Shown: in pieces, positions 1 through 6,208 of the stretch
Position numbering within the stretch: position 1 is the stretch's first letter
How the letters are laid out: every line of letters starts with the position of its first letter
NCBI GenBank assembly: GCA_945869935.1
Contig: CAMBSA010000101.1
Coordinates: 1 to 6,724, forward strand
Origin: Bordetella parapertussis
GTDB taxonomy: Bacteria > Pseudomonadota > Gammaproteobacteria > Burkholderiales > SG8-39
Direction of reading: 5' to 3'
Length of the DNA: 6,724 bases
Notes under the pieces: model-generated
Seen by the model: the letters and a program-made list of their open reading frames with translations, nothing else
Told to the model about the DNA's origin: nothing
Database searches by the model: none
Program-made: the position numbers and the translations under genes

Positions 1-487
1 CCTCCAGCCGTTCGATCAGGCCCTGCAGCGCGAAGATCACCGACTGGCGGCGCACCTCGGTGCGGTCGCCCTCGAAGTGTTTGGTCACCGCGTCGGTCGC
101 ACCACCCCGCCGCGCCCAGCCAAAGCAGACGGTGCCCACCGGCTTGCCCGGGCTGCCACCGGAGGGGCCGGCGACGCCGGTGATTGAAAGCGATACGTCG
201 GCCGCGCTGTGCGCGATCGCGCCTTCGGCCATCGCGCGCGCGACGGGTTCGCTCACCGCTCCATGATCGTCGATGGTTTGCGCCGGCACGCCGAGCATCT
301 CGCGCTTCGCGGCGTTCGAGTAGGTGACGAAGCCGCGGTCGAACCAGTCCGAGCTGCCTGCGATCGAGACGATGCTCGAGGCCACCCAGCCGCCGGTGCA
401 GGATTCGGCGGCGGCGAGCATGTGGCCGCCTTTTTTGAGCCGCGTGCCGGCGAGCGCGGCAAGCACGGTGAGCGTGTCGCTGGTCAT
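1..487 (-). CDS. pncC: Nicotinamide-nucleotide amidohydrolase PncC (CinA C-terminal family), 3' end cut by the window
   Basis: PncC hydrolyses the amide of nicotinamide mononucleotide to give nicotinic acid mononucleotide and ammonia, recycling NMN released by the NAD-dependent DNA ligase. The 162 codons in view cover nearly the whole family length (about 165 residues), so only a few C-terminal residues are missing. The family signature AAESCTGG lies near residues 25-33, with the serine expected to act in catalysis. Further conserved blocks are TYSNAAKREMLGV, the segment around GAVSEPVARAMAEGA, and SITGVAGPSGG followed by KPVGTVCFGW. It is a stand-alone amidase domain without the N-terminal CinA domain. 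The ATG at 487 has a good ribosome binding site, AGAGGA at 495-500, seven bases upstream. It starts 23 bases after the pgpA stop, so the two are very likely cotranscribed. Family assignment is firm; the enzyme activity is inferred from the family. Confidence 0.93.
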   Translation of the reverse strand, partial: MTSDTLTVLAALAGTRLKKGGHMLAAAESCTGGWVASSIVSIAGSSDWFDRGFVTYSNAAKREMLGVPAQTIDDHGAVSEPVARAMAEGAIAHSAADVSLSITGVAGPSGGSPGKPVGTVCFGWARRGGATDAVTKHFEGDRTEVRRQSVIFALQGLIERLE

Positions 488-510
488 GCGCCGTTCCTCT
501 CAGGTTCCGC

Positions 511-999
511 TCAGGTTCCTACTACTCTGACGGCCACCGCGATCACCAGCAGCGTATAGAAACCCGCCGCGATGTCGTCGAACATCACGCCGAAGCCGCC
601 CTTCATTCGCCGGTCGATTTCGCGGATAGGCGGCGGCTTGAGCACGTCGAAAAACCGGAACACAAAAAACGCGAGCGCCCACCACCACCGCCCGGGCGGC
701 GTCATGACAAGGATCAGCACGAAGGCGGCGACTTCGTCCCAAACCATGCCGCTGTGGTCCGATATGCCAAGCGCGGTGCCGGTGCGCCCGCAGGCCCACA
801 CGCCGAGTGCAAACATCAGAACGCCTGCGGCCGCGACTTCCAGCGGCGAAAGAAACCACGCCAGAGCGAAATAGATCGGGAATCCAAGCAGCGTGCCGAC
901 GGTGCCGGGTGCCACCGGGGCGAGCCCGGTGCCGAAACCGAAGGCGATGAAGTGCGCGGGATGGGCGATGAGGAAGCGAAAATCGGGGCGGGCGATCAT
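511..999 (-). CDS. pgpA: Phosphatidylglycerophosphatase A
   Basis: PgpA is an inner-membrane phosphatase that dephosphorylates phosphatidylglycerophosphate to phosphatidylglycerol, the last step of PG synthesis. The 162-residue protein has the usual family length. It shows GFGTGLAPVAPGTVGTL at residues 21-37, a DEVAAF block at 88-93, RFFDVLKPPPI at 115-125 and GGFGVMFDDIAAG at 134-146. The acidic pairs D88/E89 and D141/D142 are the likely metal and phosphate site. Hydrophobic stretches near residues 40-70, 90-115 and 143-160 fit membrane helices. The ATG at 999 is the only sensible start (MIARPDF), but no Shine-Dalgarno sequence precedes it. In many Proteobacteria pgpA directly follows thiL. 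Here a reversed pseudogene lies between them, and its start is only 25 bases from the pgpA start. How pgpA is now transcribed (read-through from thiL or its own promoter) is not visible. Confidence 0.95.
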   Translation of the reverse strand: MIARPDFRFLIAHPAHFIAFGFGTGLAPVAPGTVGTLLGFPIYFALAWFLSPLEVAAAGVLMFALGVWACGRTGTALGISDHSGMVWDEVAAFVLILVMTPPGRWWWALAFFVFRFFDVLKPPPIREIDRRMKGGFGVMFDDIAAGFYTLLVIAVAVRVVGT

Positions 1000-1486
1000 G
1001 GCGGCATTCTAACGGCTGAACGCCGTGCGCCCGGGAGCGCGGTCGACACGGCCGCGCGTCACTCGCCGGACTGCCTGCATCGCCGTCGGCATCACCGGGC
1101 TGGTGGCGCTCGGTGCCGCGCTGTTTCTGACCGTATCGCCCGCACCGGCGGCCGAATCGGCGGCCGCGTCCACCACGGCACCCGCGGGCCATTTCCCGGT
1201 GGACAGCAGGTCGGAGTTCCATGCGCTGAACCCGATACTGCGGTTTCTCGAAGATCCCGCGGGTAAGCTCACGGTAGAGGACGTCTCGAAGCCGGAGATG
1301 CAGGCGCGCTTTCGCTCGACGCCGAACACTCACGGCCCGGTGAACTTCGGTTATTCGCGCTCCGCATTCTGGCTGCGAATTCCGCTTGCGCTCGACGCCG
1401 ACACACCGTCGCGCTGGCAACTGGAGATCGCGTTTGCCGCGCTTGATCGCGTCGAGGTGTACACGCGGCGCGCGGGCGCCGGGGTC

Positions 1487-1558
1487 GACGTGCAACCCGC
1501 CCGCGGAGCCGACGTGCAACCCGCCCGCGGGTTCGACATGCAACCCGCCCGCGGGTTT
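1487..1558 (+). repeat. Three tandem copies of a 24-bp palindromic repeat
   Basis: There are three consecutive 24-bp units (1487-1510, 1511-1534, 1535-1558), differing at only a few positions, followed by the first bases of a fourth. Units 2 and 3 contain the perfect inverted repeat AACCCGC-CC-GCGGGTT; unit 1 ends differently (GGAGCC). The repeat sits in the extracellular domain of the GGDEF pseudogene, where it would encode DVQPARGF-type octapeptides. A unit has no stop codon in any of the six frames. I cannot assign it to a named repeat family. Confidence 0.9.
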
Positions 1559-1560
1559 GA

Positions 1561-1584
1561 CTACAGGTCGCGGGCGACCTGCAG
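1561..1584. repeat. Imperfect palindrome next to the 24-bp repeat
   Basis: Arms CTACAGGTCG (1561-1570) and CGACCTGCAG (1575-1584) pair with one mismatch around a four-base centre. The segment belongs to the original receptor gene: in the proper frame it encodes LQVAGDLQ. Its second arm resembles the start of the neighbouring repeat unit (DLQP against DVQP), so the repeat may have grown from this site. That origin is inference. Confidence 0.6.
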
Positions 1585-2106
1585 CCTTTTTCCGCACGGC
1601 CATTCGCGTACCGCAACCTGGTGTTCCCGCTCACGCTCGAGCCGGGCTGCCCAACCGCATGCTCCTGAACGACCGCATCGAGCATTCGGTGGCGCGGGCG
1701 CCATGTCGCGCTGCTGATGATCGACATGGACGGCTTCAAGCTGGTAAACGACCTGCACGGCCACTCGGTGGGCGACCAGATGCTGGAGATGGCGGCCGAG
1801 CGGCTGGGCAAGTGCGTTCGCGAAACCGACACCGTGGCGCGCTTTGGCGGCGACGAATTCGTCATCCTTCTGGAAGACCTGATCGACCGGAAGGACGCGC
1901 TCGGCGTGGCCGACAAGCTGATCGCCTCGATCAACGAGCCCTTCGACCTCACCGCGGGCAAAATGCGAGTGGGCGTGAGCGTCGGTATTGCCTACTTCCC
2001 CAAGGACGCGCCGGATGCGGAGCACTTGCTGCGGCGCGCCGACACGGCGATGTACTCGGCCAAAAAGAGCGGGCGCAACCGCTGGCAGGTCAATACCGAC
2101 ACCTGA

Positions 2107-2242
2107 ACTCTGAATCGTAACCCGATCACACCGCCGATCTTATACCGTTTCCGGTATTGAAATTACCTTCTCTCAGTCGCGGGCACTTGGGTTTACAGAT
2201 AAAAGTTACGGATTTACGGCACTCCCCCGGCACCGACAGGCG
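2107..2242. other. Intergenic region between the converging GGDEF pseudogene and thiL
   Basis: This is a 136-bp stretch that is more AT-rich than its surroundings. It lies between the 3' end of the plus-strand pseudogene and the 3' end of the minus-strand thiL. It holds a small hairpin, ATACCG-TTTC-CGGTAT (2142-2157), with no clear T-tract on either side. I therefore do not call it a terminator, although a bidirectional one would be expected here. No gene or convincing promoter is seen. Confidence 0.5.
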
Positions 2243-3271
2243 TCAGGCGAAGTGGTCGTAGCCACGGCCGCGATGGGCGATCGGATTGCCCGAGGCATCA
2301 AGCACCGTGGCGCGCGGCTCCCCCGCGTGCATCGACCCGATGCGGGTGAGCGCTAGCCCGAGTCTTTCCGACAGTGCTCCCAGTTCGTCGCGACAGGTCG
2401 CGGGTGCGGTGAACAGGAGTTCATAATCATCGCCGCCCGAAAGCAGGCAGTCCGAACGCAGCGGCGCATCCGCGAGGGCAAGCAGGGCCTGCGGCTGCGG
2501 CAGCAACGCGTATTCGATACGCGCGGCGAGCATCGAGCGTTCGCAGATATGCCCGAGATCGCCCACGAGTCCGTCGGACACGTCGATCGCAGCGCTCGCG
2601 AGGCCGCGCAACGCAAGACCGAGTTCGACACGCGGCTGTGGCGCATCGAGGCGATGATCCAGCGCAGCGCGCGCGTTGGCCCCGATTGCCGTCCGGCCTA
2701 GCCGCGCAGCAAGCGCGAGCGCCGCGCCGCCGAGTTCGCCCGACACCCACACATCGTCACCCGCGATCGCGCCCGAGCGCTTGAGCGATCTGCCTGCGGG
2801 TACTTCGCCCATCACCGTCACGCAGAACGAACGCGGCCCGCGGGTGGTGTCACCGCCGATGAGGTCGAGCGAATGACGTTCCGCAAGCGCGAAGAAACCG
2901 CGCGCGAAGGCTGCGATCCAGGCCTCGTTGGCCTCCGGCAGTGCGACTGCAAGCGTCGCCCAGCGCGGCTCGGCGCCGGCGGCGGCGAGATCGGATAGGT
3001 TGACCGCGAGTGTCTTGTGACCGAGCAGTTGCGCATCGGCATCCGGCAGAAAGTGCGTGCCCTCGACGAGCAGGTCGGTGGAAATGGCGACCTGCATGCC
3101 CGGTCGCGCGGCGATCAGCGCGCAGTCGTCGCCGATGCCCTCGACCGTGTGGCGCACCGGCCGGGTGAAGTACTTGCGGATGAGATCGAATTCGGAAGGC
3201 TTGCCCGGGACCTGCGAACCGGCGGAGCCGGGCGTGGAAACCGCCGCGGAGCGGGATCCGTCCTGCGCCAT
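2243..3271 (-). CDS. thiL: Thiamine-monophosphate kinase
   Basis: ThiL phosphorylates thiamine monophosphate with ATP to give thiamine diphosphate, the active cofactor; it acts in the cytoplasm. All family motifs are present: GIGDDCA at 45-51 and STDLLVEGTHF at 64-74 (metal and nucleotide binding), then LAVNLSDLAAAGAEP, LIGGDTTRG, AIDVSDGLVGDLGHI, SGGDDYELLF and the C-terminal GYDHFA. The protein is 342 residues against about 325 in E. coli, mainly because of a 26-residue Ser/Ala/Gly-rich leader before the conserved EFDLIRKYF. There is no other ATG or GTG in that leader. The ATG overlaps the nusB stop as TGATG, so the start at 3271 is well supported and translation is probably coupled to nusB. 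No Shine-Dalgarno sequence is visible. Its usual downstream partner pgpA is displaced by the reversed pseudogene. Confidence 0.96.
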   Translation of the reverse strand: MAQDGSRSAAVSTPGSAGSQVPGKPSEFDLIRKYFTRPVRHTVEGIGDDCALIAARPGMQVAISTDLLVEGTHFLPDADAQLLGHKTLAVNLSDLAAAGAEPRWATLAVALPEANEAWIAAFARGFFALAERHSLDLIGGDTTRGPRSFCVTVMGEVPAGRSLKRSGAIAGDDVWVSGELGGAALALAARLGRTAIGANARAALDHRLDAPQPRVELGLALRGLASAAIDVSDGLVGDLGHICERSMLAARIEYALLPQPQALLALADAPLRSDCLLSGGDDYELLFTAPATCRDELGALSERLGLALTRIGSMHAGEPRATVLDASGNPIAHRGRGYDHFA

Positions 3272-3828
3272 CAGCGCGCGGGTTCGAACGGGCGCAGCAC
3301 GCGCGCCAGTTTGTCGAGCACACCGTTCACATAACGGTGGCCGTCGGTGCCGCCGAAGGACTTGGCGATTTCCACCGCTTCGTTGATCACCACGCGAAAC
3401 GGCACTTCCTGCGATTCCTTGAGCTCGTAGGCGGCAAGCAGCAGGATGCTGCGCTCCACGGGCGATAGTTCAGCCCACGGACGGTCGATGTGCGGGCCGA
3501 TTGCCTCGCGCAGCGCCGGGGCCTCGCGAATCGCGCCACCGAGCAGACGCTTGAAGCAGGCTTCATCGGCCTTGGTGTACTCCTCCATCTCGGATGTCTG
3601 CGCGATCAGATCACGCAGCGGGGTGTCCGCCAGCTGCCAGGCATATAGCGCCTGCACGGCGAATTCACGCGAACGCCGGCGCGCCGAGCGCTCGCCCTTG
3701 GCACGCTTGACCTTCGGCCTTTGACCCGGCCTTTGACCCGGCTTGTCACCCGACTTGTCACCCGGATTTTCATCCGGCGTAACGGCATCATCCGCCGCTG
3801 CGTCGGCCGAAACCCGCTTCGATGTCAT
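3271..3828 (-). CDS. nusB: Transcription antitermination factor NusB with an N-terminal extension
   Basis: NusB pairs with NusE (ribosomal protein S10), binds boxA RNA and prevents premature termination in rRNA operons. The conserved all-helical domain runs from about residue 48 to the end: [16 protein letters not shown] with the arginine-rich RNA-binding helix, [35 protein letters not shown] and [16 protein letters not shown]. The 185-residue protein is about 45 residues longer than E. coli NusB (139). The extra N-terminal part is low-complexity and becomes strongly basic (PGDK, SGDK and PGQR repeats, then [14 protein letters not shown]), encoded by a 12-bp tandem repeat. The ATG at 3828 overlaps the ribH stop as ATGA, which supports this start over a longer frame reaching 3888. 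The stop overlaps the thiL start. An ATG nearer the conserved core is not present, so the extension appears to be real. Confidence 0.95.
   Translation of the reverse strand: MTSKRVSADAAADDAVTPDENPGDKSGDKPGQRPGQRPKVKRAKGERSARRRSREFAVQALYAWQLADTPLRDLIAQTSEMEEYTKADEACFKRLLGGAIREAPALREAIGPHIDRPWAELSPVERSILLLAAYELKESQEVPFRVVINEAVEIAKSFGGTDGHRYVNGVLDKLARVLRPFEPAR
3709..3780 (-). repeat. Six degenerate 12-bp tandem repeats inside nusB
   Basis: On the plus strand six 12-bp units run without gaps, with a consensus close to TTGACCCGGCTT. The two units at 3721-3744 are nearly identical, the pair at 3745-3768 is close, and the outer two have diverged. On the coding strand each unit gives four residues, reading [16 protein letters not shown] and similar. 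The length is a multiple of three, so changes in copy number would keep the frame. Confidence 0.8.
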
Positions 3829-4289
3829 CGCGCCAGCTCGTCGATCGCCTGCGCGAGGTTCGCCATTTCCACCGCGGCTTCGGCGCACTCGCGGCCCTTG
3901 ACCGGCGCGCGCACCGCAGCCTGCTCGTCGCTCTCGGTGGTGAGGATGCCGTTGGCCACCGGGATATCCAGGCTCAGGGCCACGCCCGAGATGCCGGCGC
4001 CCGATTCGTTGGACACGAGTTCGAAATGATAAGTCTCGCCGCGGATCACCGCGCCTAGGGCGATCAGCGCGTCGAATTCGTCGGTGGCCGCCATCTGCTG
4101 CAGGGCAAGCGGCACTTCGAGCGCGCCGGGCACGCTGGCGACGACGATGTCATCGGTGTCCACGCCAAGCTCGATCAGGCGCGCGCTGCAGGCCTCGAGC
4201 ATCGCGAGGCCGACGCTCTCGTTGAACCGGCTTCGCACGATGCCGACAACCATGCCTTCGCCACTCATTACAACCGGGATGTGCTTCAT
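3825..4289 (-). CDS. ribH: 6,7-dimethyl-8-ribityllumazine synthase
   Basis: Lumazine synthase condenses 5-amino-6-ribitylamino-uracil with 3,4-dihydroxy-2-butanone 4-phosphate to form 6,7-dimethyl-8-ribityllumazine, the penultimate step of riboflavin synthesis. It usually assembles as pentamers or 60-subunit shells. The 154-residue protein has the standard length. Visible motifs are SRFN at 20-23, [11 protein letters not shown] at 53-63 and [13 protein letters not shown] at 78-90, with the catalytic histidine at 88. [15 protein letters not shown] and the C-terminal [13 protein letters not shown] follow. Its ATG overlaps the ribBX stop as ATGA, with a modest AAGGA nine bases upstream, and its stop overlaps the nusB start. 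The preceding gene makes its butanone phosphate substrate, so the pair works in one pathway. Confidence 0.97.
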   Translation of the reverse strand: MKHIPVVMSGEGMVVGIVRSRFNESVGLAMLEACSARLIELGVDTDDIVVASVPGALEVPLALQQMAATDEFDALIALGAVIRGETYHFELVSNESGAGISGVALSLDIPVANGILTTESDEQAAVRAPVKGRECAEAAVEMANLAQAIDELAR

Positions 4290-5410
4290 GCCTTGATCCT
4301 TGCAGTGTGATCGGGCTGCAGGAAGCCGGAGATCTCGAGATTGAAACCGTCCAGGCTCGGCATCTTGCGTGGCGCGGCCATCAGCCGCATCTTGCCCACG
4401 TTGAGGTCGCGCAGGATCTGCGCGCCGATGCCGTAGGTGAGAAGGTTCATCTTGCCCGGCGCGCGCTTGGGACGCGGCGCCTCGGCCACACGCTCGAGCA
4501 GGCCGCCGGCGGATTCGATGCAGTTGAGCAGGACCACGATGCCGCTGCCGACTTCCGCGATATGCGCGAGCGCTCCCTGCAGGGTCCAGGTGTGCGCGGT
4601 CGGCCCGGTGTCGAGCAGGTCCACCACCGAGAGCGGCTCGTGCACGCGAACGAGCGTCTCGCGGTCGCTGCGGATTTCGCCGCGCACCAGCGCAAGGTGC
4701 ACCGCGCCGGTGACCCGCTCGAGAAAGCCGACGAGGCGGAACGGGCCGCAGGCGGTTTCGATGGTGCGTTCGGTGACGCGCCGCACAAGGGTTTCATTGC
4801 CTGAGCGGAATTCGATCAGGTCAGCGATTGTGCCGATCTTCAGTCCGTGTTCCTTGGCGAACGGCACGAGATCGGGCAGACGCGCCATCGAGCCGTCGTC
4901 GCGCAGGATTTCGCAGATCACGGAAGCAGGCGTGAGGCCTGCGAGTTGCGCGAGGTCGCAGCCGGCTTCGGTGTGGCCGGCGCGCACCAGCACGCCGCCG
5001 GGCTGCGCCATCAGCGGGAAGATATGGCCGGGCTGGACGATGTCATCGGGTTTGGCGTTCTGCGCCACTGCCGCCTGCACGGTGCGGGCGCGGTCCTGCG
5101 CGGAGATACCGGTGGTGACGCCGGCTGCGGCTTCGATCGAGACGGTGAACGCGGTGCCGAGCGGTGCCCGGTTGTCGCGCACCATGAGCGGCAGGTTCAG
5201 CTGGTTGCAGCGCTCCGCGGTGAGGGTGAGGCAGATGAGGCCGCGGCCGTGCTTGGCCATGAAGTTCACCGCCTCGGGCGTGATGAACTGCGCGGCGATG
5301 ATCAGGTCGCCTTCGTTTTCGCGGTCCTCGTCATCGACGAGTATCACCATCCGACCGGCGCGGATTTCCTCGATGATCTCGGTGACGGGTGCTACGGCAA
5401 ACTCACTCAT
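4286..5410 (-). CDS. ribB: 3,4-dihydroxy-2-butanone 4-phosphate synthase with degenerate GTP cyclohydrolase II-like domain (RibBX type)
   Basis: The N-terminal domain (about residues 1-205) converts ribulose 5-phosphate to 3,4-dihydroxy-2-butanone 4-phosphate and formate. It has [12 protein letters not shown] at 26-37, [64 protein letters not shown] and [14 protein letters not shown], including the metal-binding acidic and histidine residues. The C-terminal part is shaped like GTP cyclohydrolase II (VRVH near the start, [11 protein letters not shown] near the end). It lacks the three zinc cysteines of the SECLTGD/LRCDCG segment and has LNCIESAGG where RQEGRGIGL is expected. It should therefore not hydrolyse GTP, matching the RibBX variant known from Proteobacteria; a separate ribA must then exist elsewhere. 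The 374-residue start at 5410 has AAGGAG (5417-5422) six bases upstream. A longer open frame to 5824 would overlap rplS and has no RibB homology. The stop overlaps ribH. Confidence 0.93.
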   Translation of the reverse strand: MSEFAVAPVTEIIEEIRAGRMVILVDDEDRENEGDLIIAAQFITPEAVNFMAKHGRGLICLTLTAERCNQLNLPLMVRDNRAPLGTAFTVSIEAAAGVTTGISAQDRARTVQAAVAQNAKPDDIVQPGHIFPLMAQPGGVLVRAGHTEAGCDLAQLAGLTPASVICEILRDDGSMARLPDLVPFAKEHGLKIGTIADLIEFRSGNETLVRRVTERTIETACGPFRLVGFLERVTGAVHLALVRGEIRSDRETLVRVHEPLSVVDLLDTGPTAHTWTLQGALAHIAEVGSGIVVLLNCIESAGGLLERVAEAPRPKRAPGKMNLLTYGIGAQILRDLNVGKMRLMAAPRKMPSLDGFNLEISGFLQPDHTARIKA

Positions 5411-5416
5411 GCAGAA

Positions 5417-5424
5417 CTCCTTCC
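5417..5424 (-). promoter_or_regulatory. Ribosome binding site of ribBX
   Basis: GGAAGGAG on the minus strand, with its AAGGAG core ending six bases before the ATG at 5410. This strong site fixes the ribBX start against the longer upstream frame. Confidence 0.85.
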
Positions 5425-5510
5425 GCCGCGATTTTAAGCTTTTGGCACGCCACCGCGCGCCGATTGCGGGACGCGGCACGCAAATACAAGCGTTGAATCC
5501 GTTTGTCCGC

Positions 5511-5547
5511 GGATCGCCTTGCGGACTTACCCAGGATCGCCTTGCGG
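5511..5547. repeat. Two 14-bp direct repeats in the ribBX upstream region
   Basis: GGATCGCCTTGCGG occurs at 5511-5524 and again at 5534-5547, a period of 23 bp. On the minus strand each copy contains C-GCAA-G, which could close as a small GNRA-loop hairpin (GCC-GCAA-GGC in the copy at 5534). The first copy also lies inside the inverted repeat GTCCGC/GCGGAC (5505-5510 and 5521-5526). The region lies between the rplS terminator and ribBX. Function is unknown. Confidence 0.7.
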
Positions 5548-5554
5548 CAATGAC

Positions 5555-5582
5555 AAATGAAAAGGGCCGCGCGTGCGGCCCT
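5555..5582 (-). terminator. Intrinsic terminator downstream of rplS
   Basis: On the minus strand the perfect 8-bp stem AGGGCCGC/GCGGCCCT (arms at 5575-5582 and 5563-5570, four-base loop) is followed by TTTTCATTT. It lies about 70 bases after the rplS stop and separates the trmD-rplS transcript from the ribBX group. Confidence 0.85.
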
Positions 5583-5651
5583 CTCCGACATTCAAACGAA
5601 GCACACCGGGAGACCGCGCCTGCGCGACTCCCTGCGAGGCCGCGTTCCGGC

Positions 5652-6110
5652 TTACGCCGCGGGAGCGGCGTTGGCGGCAGCGACTGCTGCTGCTTTTTCC
5701 GCGACCGATGCTGCAACGGCGGCCTTGTCGGCGGCCATCGCGGCGCGGTCGGCGGCGGTGGTGATCTTCTCGCGAATACGCGCCGACTTGCCCGAACGGC
5801 TGCGCATGTAATAGAGCTTCGCACGACGCACGTCGCCGCGGCGCTTGAGCTCGATCGACACGATCGAGGGAGAGTGCGTCTGGAACGTACGCTCCACGCC
5901 TTCGCCCGAGGATATCTTGCGCACGGTGAACGCCGAGTTCAGGCCGCGGTTGCGGATCGCGACCACTACGCCTTCGTAGGCCTGGACGCGCTTGCGCTCG
6001 CCTTCGACCACGCTGACGCTCACGATCACCGTGTCGCCGGGCGAGAACGCGGGAATCTTCTTGCCGAGCCGGGCGATTTCTTCCTGCTCGAGTTTCTGGA
6101 TCAAGTTCAT
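5652..6110 (-). CDS. rplS: 50S ribosomal protein L19 with alanine-rich C-terminal tail
   Basis: L19 binds 23S rRNA at the 30S/50S interface and contributes to intersubunit bridges. Residues 1-116 match the family along its length: [60 protein letters not shown] and [20 protein letters not shown]. coli L19 is 115 residues. Here another 36 residues follow, very rich in alanine with scattered charged residues and a rough seven-residue period ([14 protein letters not shown]), likely helical. The ATG at 6110 has AAAGGAG (6119-6125) eight bases upstream and gives the normal [13 protein letters not shown]-terminus; a longer frame to 6173 adds nothing conserved. It follows trmD, as is usual in the rpsP-rimM-trmD-rplS operon, and is followed by a terminator. 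Confidence 0.96.
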   Translation of the reverse strand: MNLIQKLEQEEIARLGKKIPAFSPGDTVIVSVSVVEGERKRVQAYEGVVVAIRNRGLNSAFTVRKISSGEGVERTFQTHSPSIVSIELKRRGDVRRAKLYYMRSRSGKSARIREKITTAADRAAMAADKAAVAASVAEKAAAVAAANAAPAA

Positions 6111-6173
6111 GTCAGCCGCTCCTTTACCGTACCTGTGTACTGTGTAATGTCTATTCACAAAACCCGCGCACAA

Positions 6174-6193
6174 CCCCGATCAACCGATCGGGG
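6174..6193 (-). other. GC hairpin between trmD and rplS
   Basis: A perfect 8-bp stem, CCCCGATC/GATCGGGG, around a four-base loop lies in the 98-bp gap between the trmD stop and the rplS start. Downstream on the minus strand the sequence is TTGTGCG rather than a T-run, so it is a poor intrinsic terminator. It could act as a partial terminator, a processing site or an RNA stabiliser; which one is not visible. Confidence 0.6.
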
Positions 6194-6208
6194 CGTCCTG
6201 CATTCGTG

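Larger units (their letters stand above)
1025..2106 (+). pseudogene. Degraded 7TMR-DISM sensor diguanylate cyclase (GGDEF) gene
   Basis: This is the remains of a membrane receptor that would have made cyclic di-GMP. From a GTG at 1025 (in-frame stop at 1010-1012) it encodes a signal peptide ending near APAAES. A 7TMR-DISM extracellular type 2 domain follows, with FLEDPAGKLTVEDV, FGYSRSAFWLRIPL and LDRVEVYTRR. A 24-bp repeat (1487-1558) comes next. After about 1561 the domain resumes in another frame (VAGDLQPFSARPF, then YRNLVFPLTLEPG) up to about 1647, with a stop at 1666. The seven-helix membrane region, roughly 200 residues in this family, is absent. The start of a GGDEF domain (GLPNRMLLNDRIEHSVARA, 1644-1700) appears in a third frame. 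The rest continues from 1702 in the second frame: HVALLMIDMDGFKLVND, GHSVGDQ, RFGGDEF, and a RETD inhibitory site five residues before GGDEF. It ends ADTAMYSAKKSGRNRW. Catalytic motifs survive, but three frame breaks and the lost membrane part make a working product unlikely. Confidence 0.88.

Noticed and set aside
1487..1558. A CRISPR array
   Set aside because: The 24-bp units are contiguous with no unique spacers, and no cas genes are nearby.
1269..1961. Minus-strand open frames opposite the GGDEF pseudogene (up to 230 codons, and a longer frame through pgpA)
   Set aside because: The plus strand shows clear DISM and GGDEF homology. The minus frames are low-complexity and open only because of GC-rich composition and the stop-free repeat.
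1717..2106. A stand-alone small GGDEF protein starting at 1717
   Set aside because: It would lack the first strand and TGLPNR part of the domain, has no ribosome binding site, and is in frame with the broken receptor. I keep it as part of the pseudogene.
2142..2157. Terminator for thiL or for the pseudogene
   Set aside because: The 6-bp stem is short and mostly weak, and neither strand has a proper T-tract after it.
5411..5562. A sigma-70 promoter for ribBX (for example TTGTCA near 5550 or TAAAAT near 5435)
   Set aside because: Each hexamer lacks a plausible partner at 16-18 bp, so no promoter can be assigned by eye.
5411..5824. Upstream extension of the ribBX frame to 5824
   Set aside because: It would cross the rplS terminator and overlap rplS. 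The extra 138 residues show no homology, while a strong ribosome binding site precedes the ATG at 5410.
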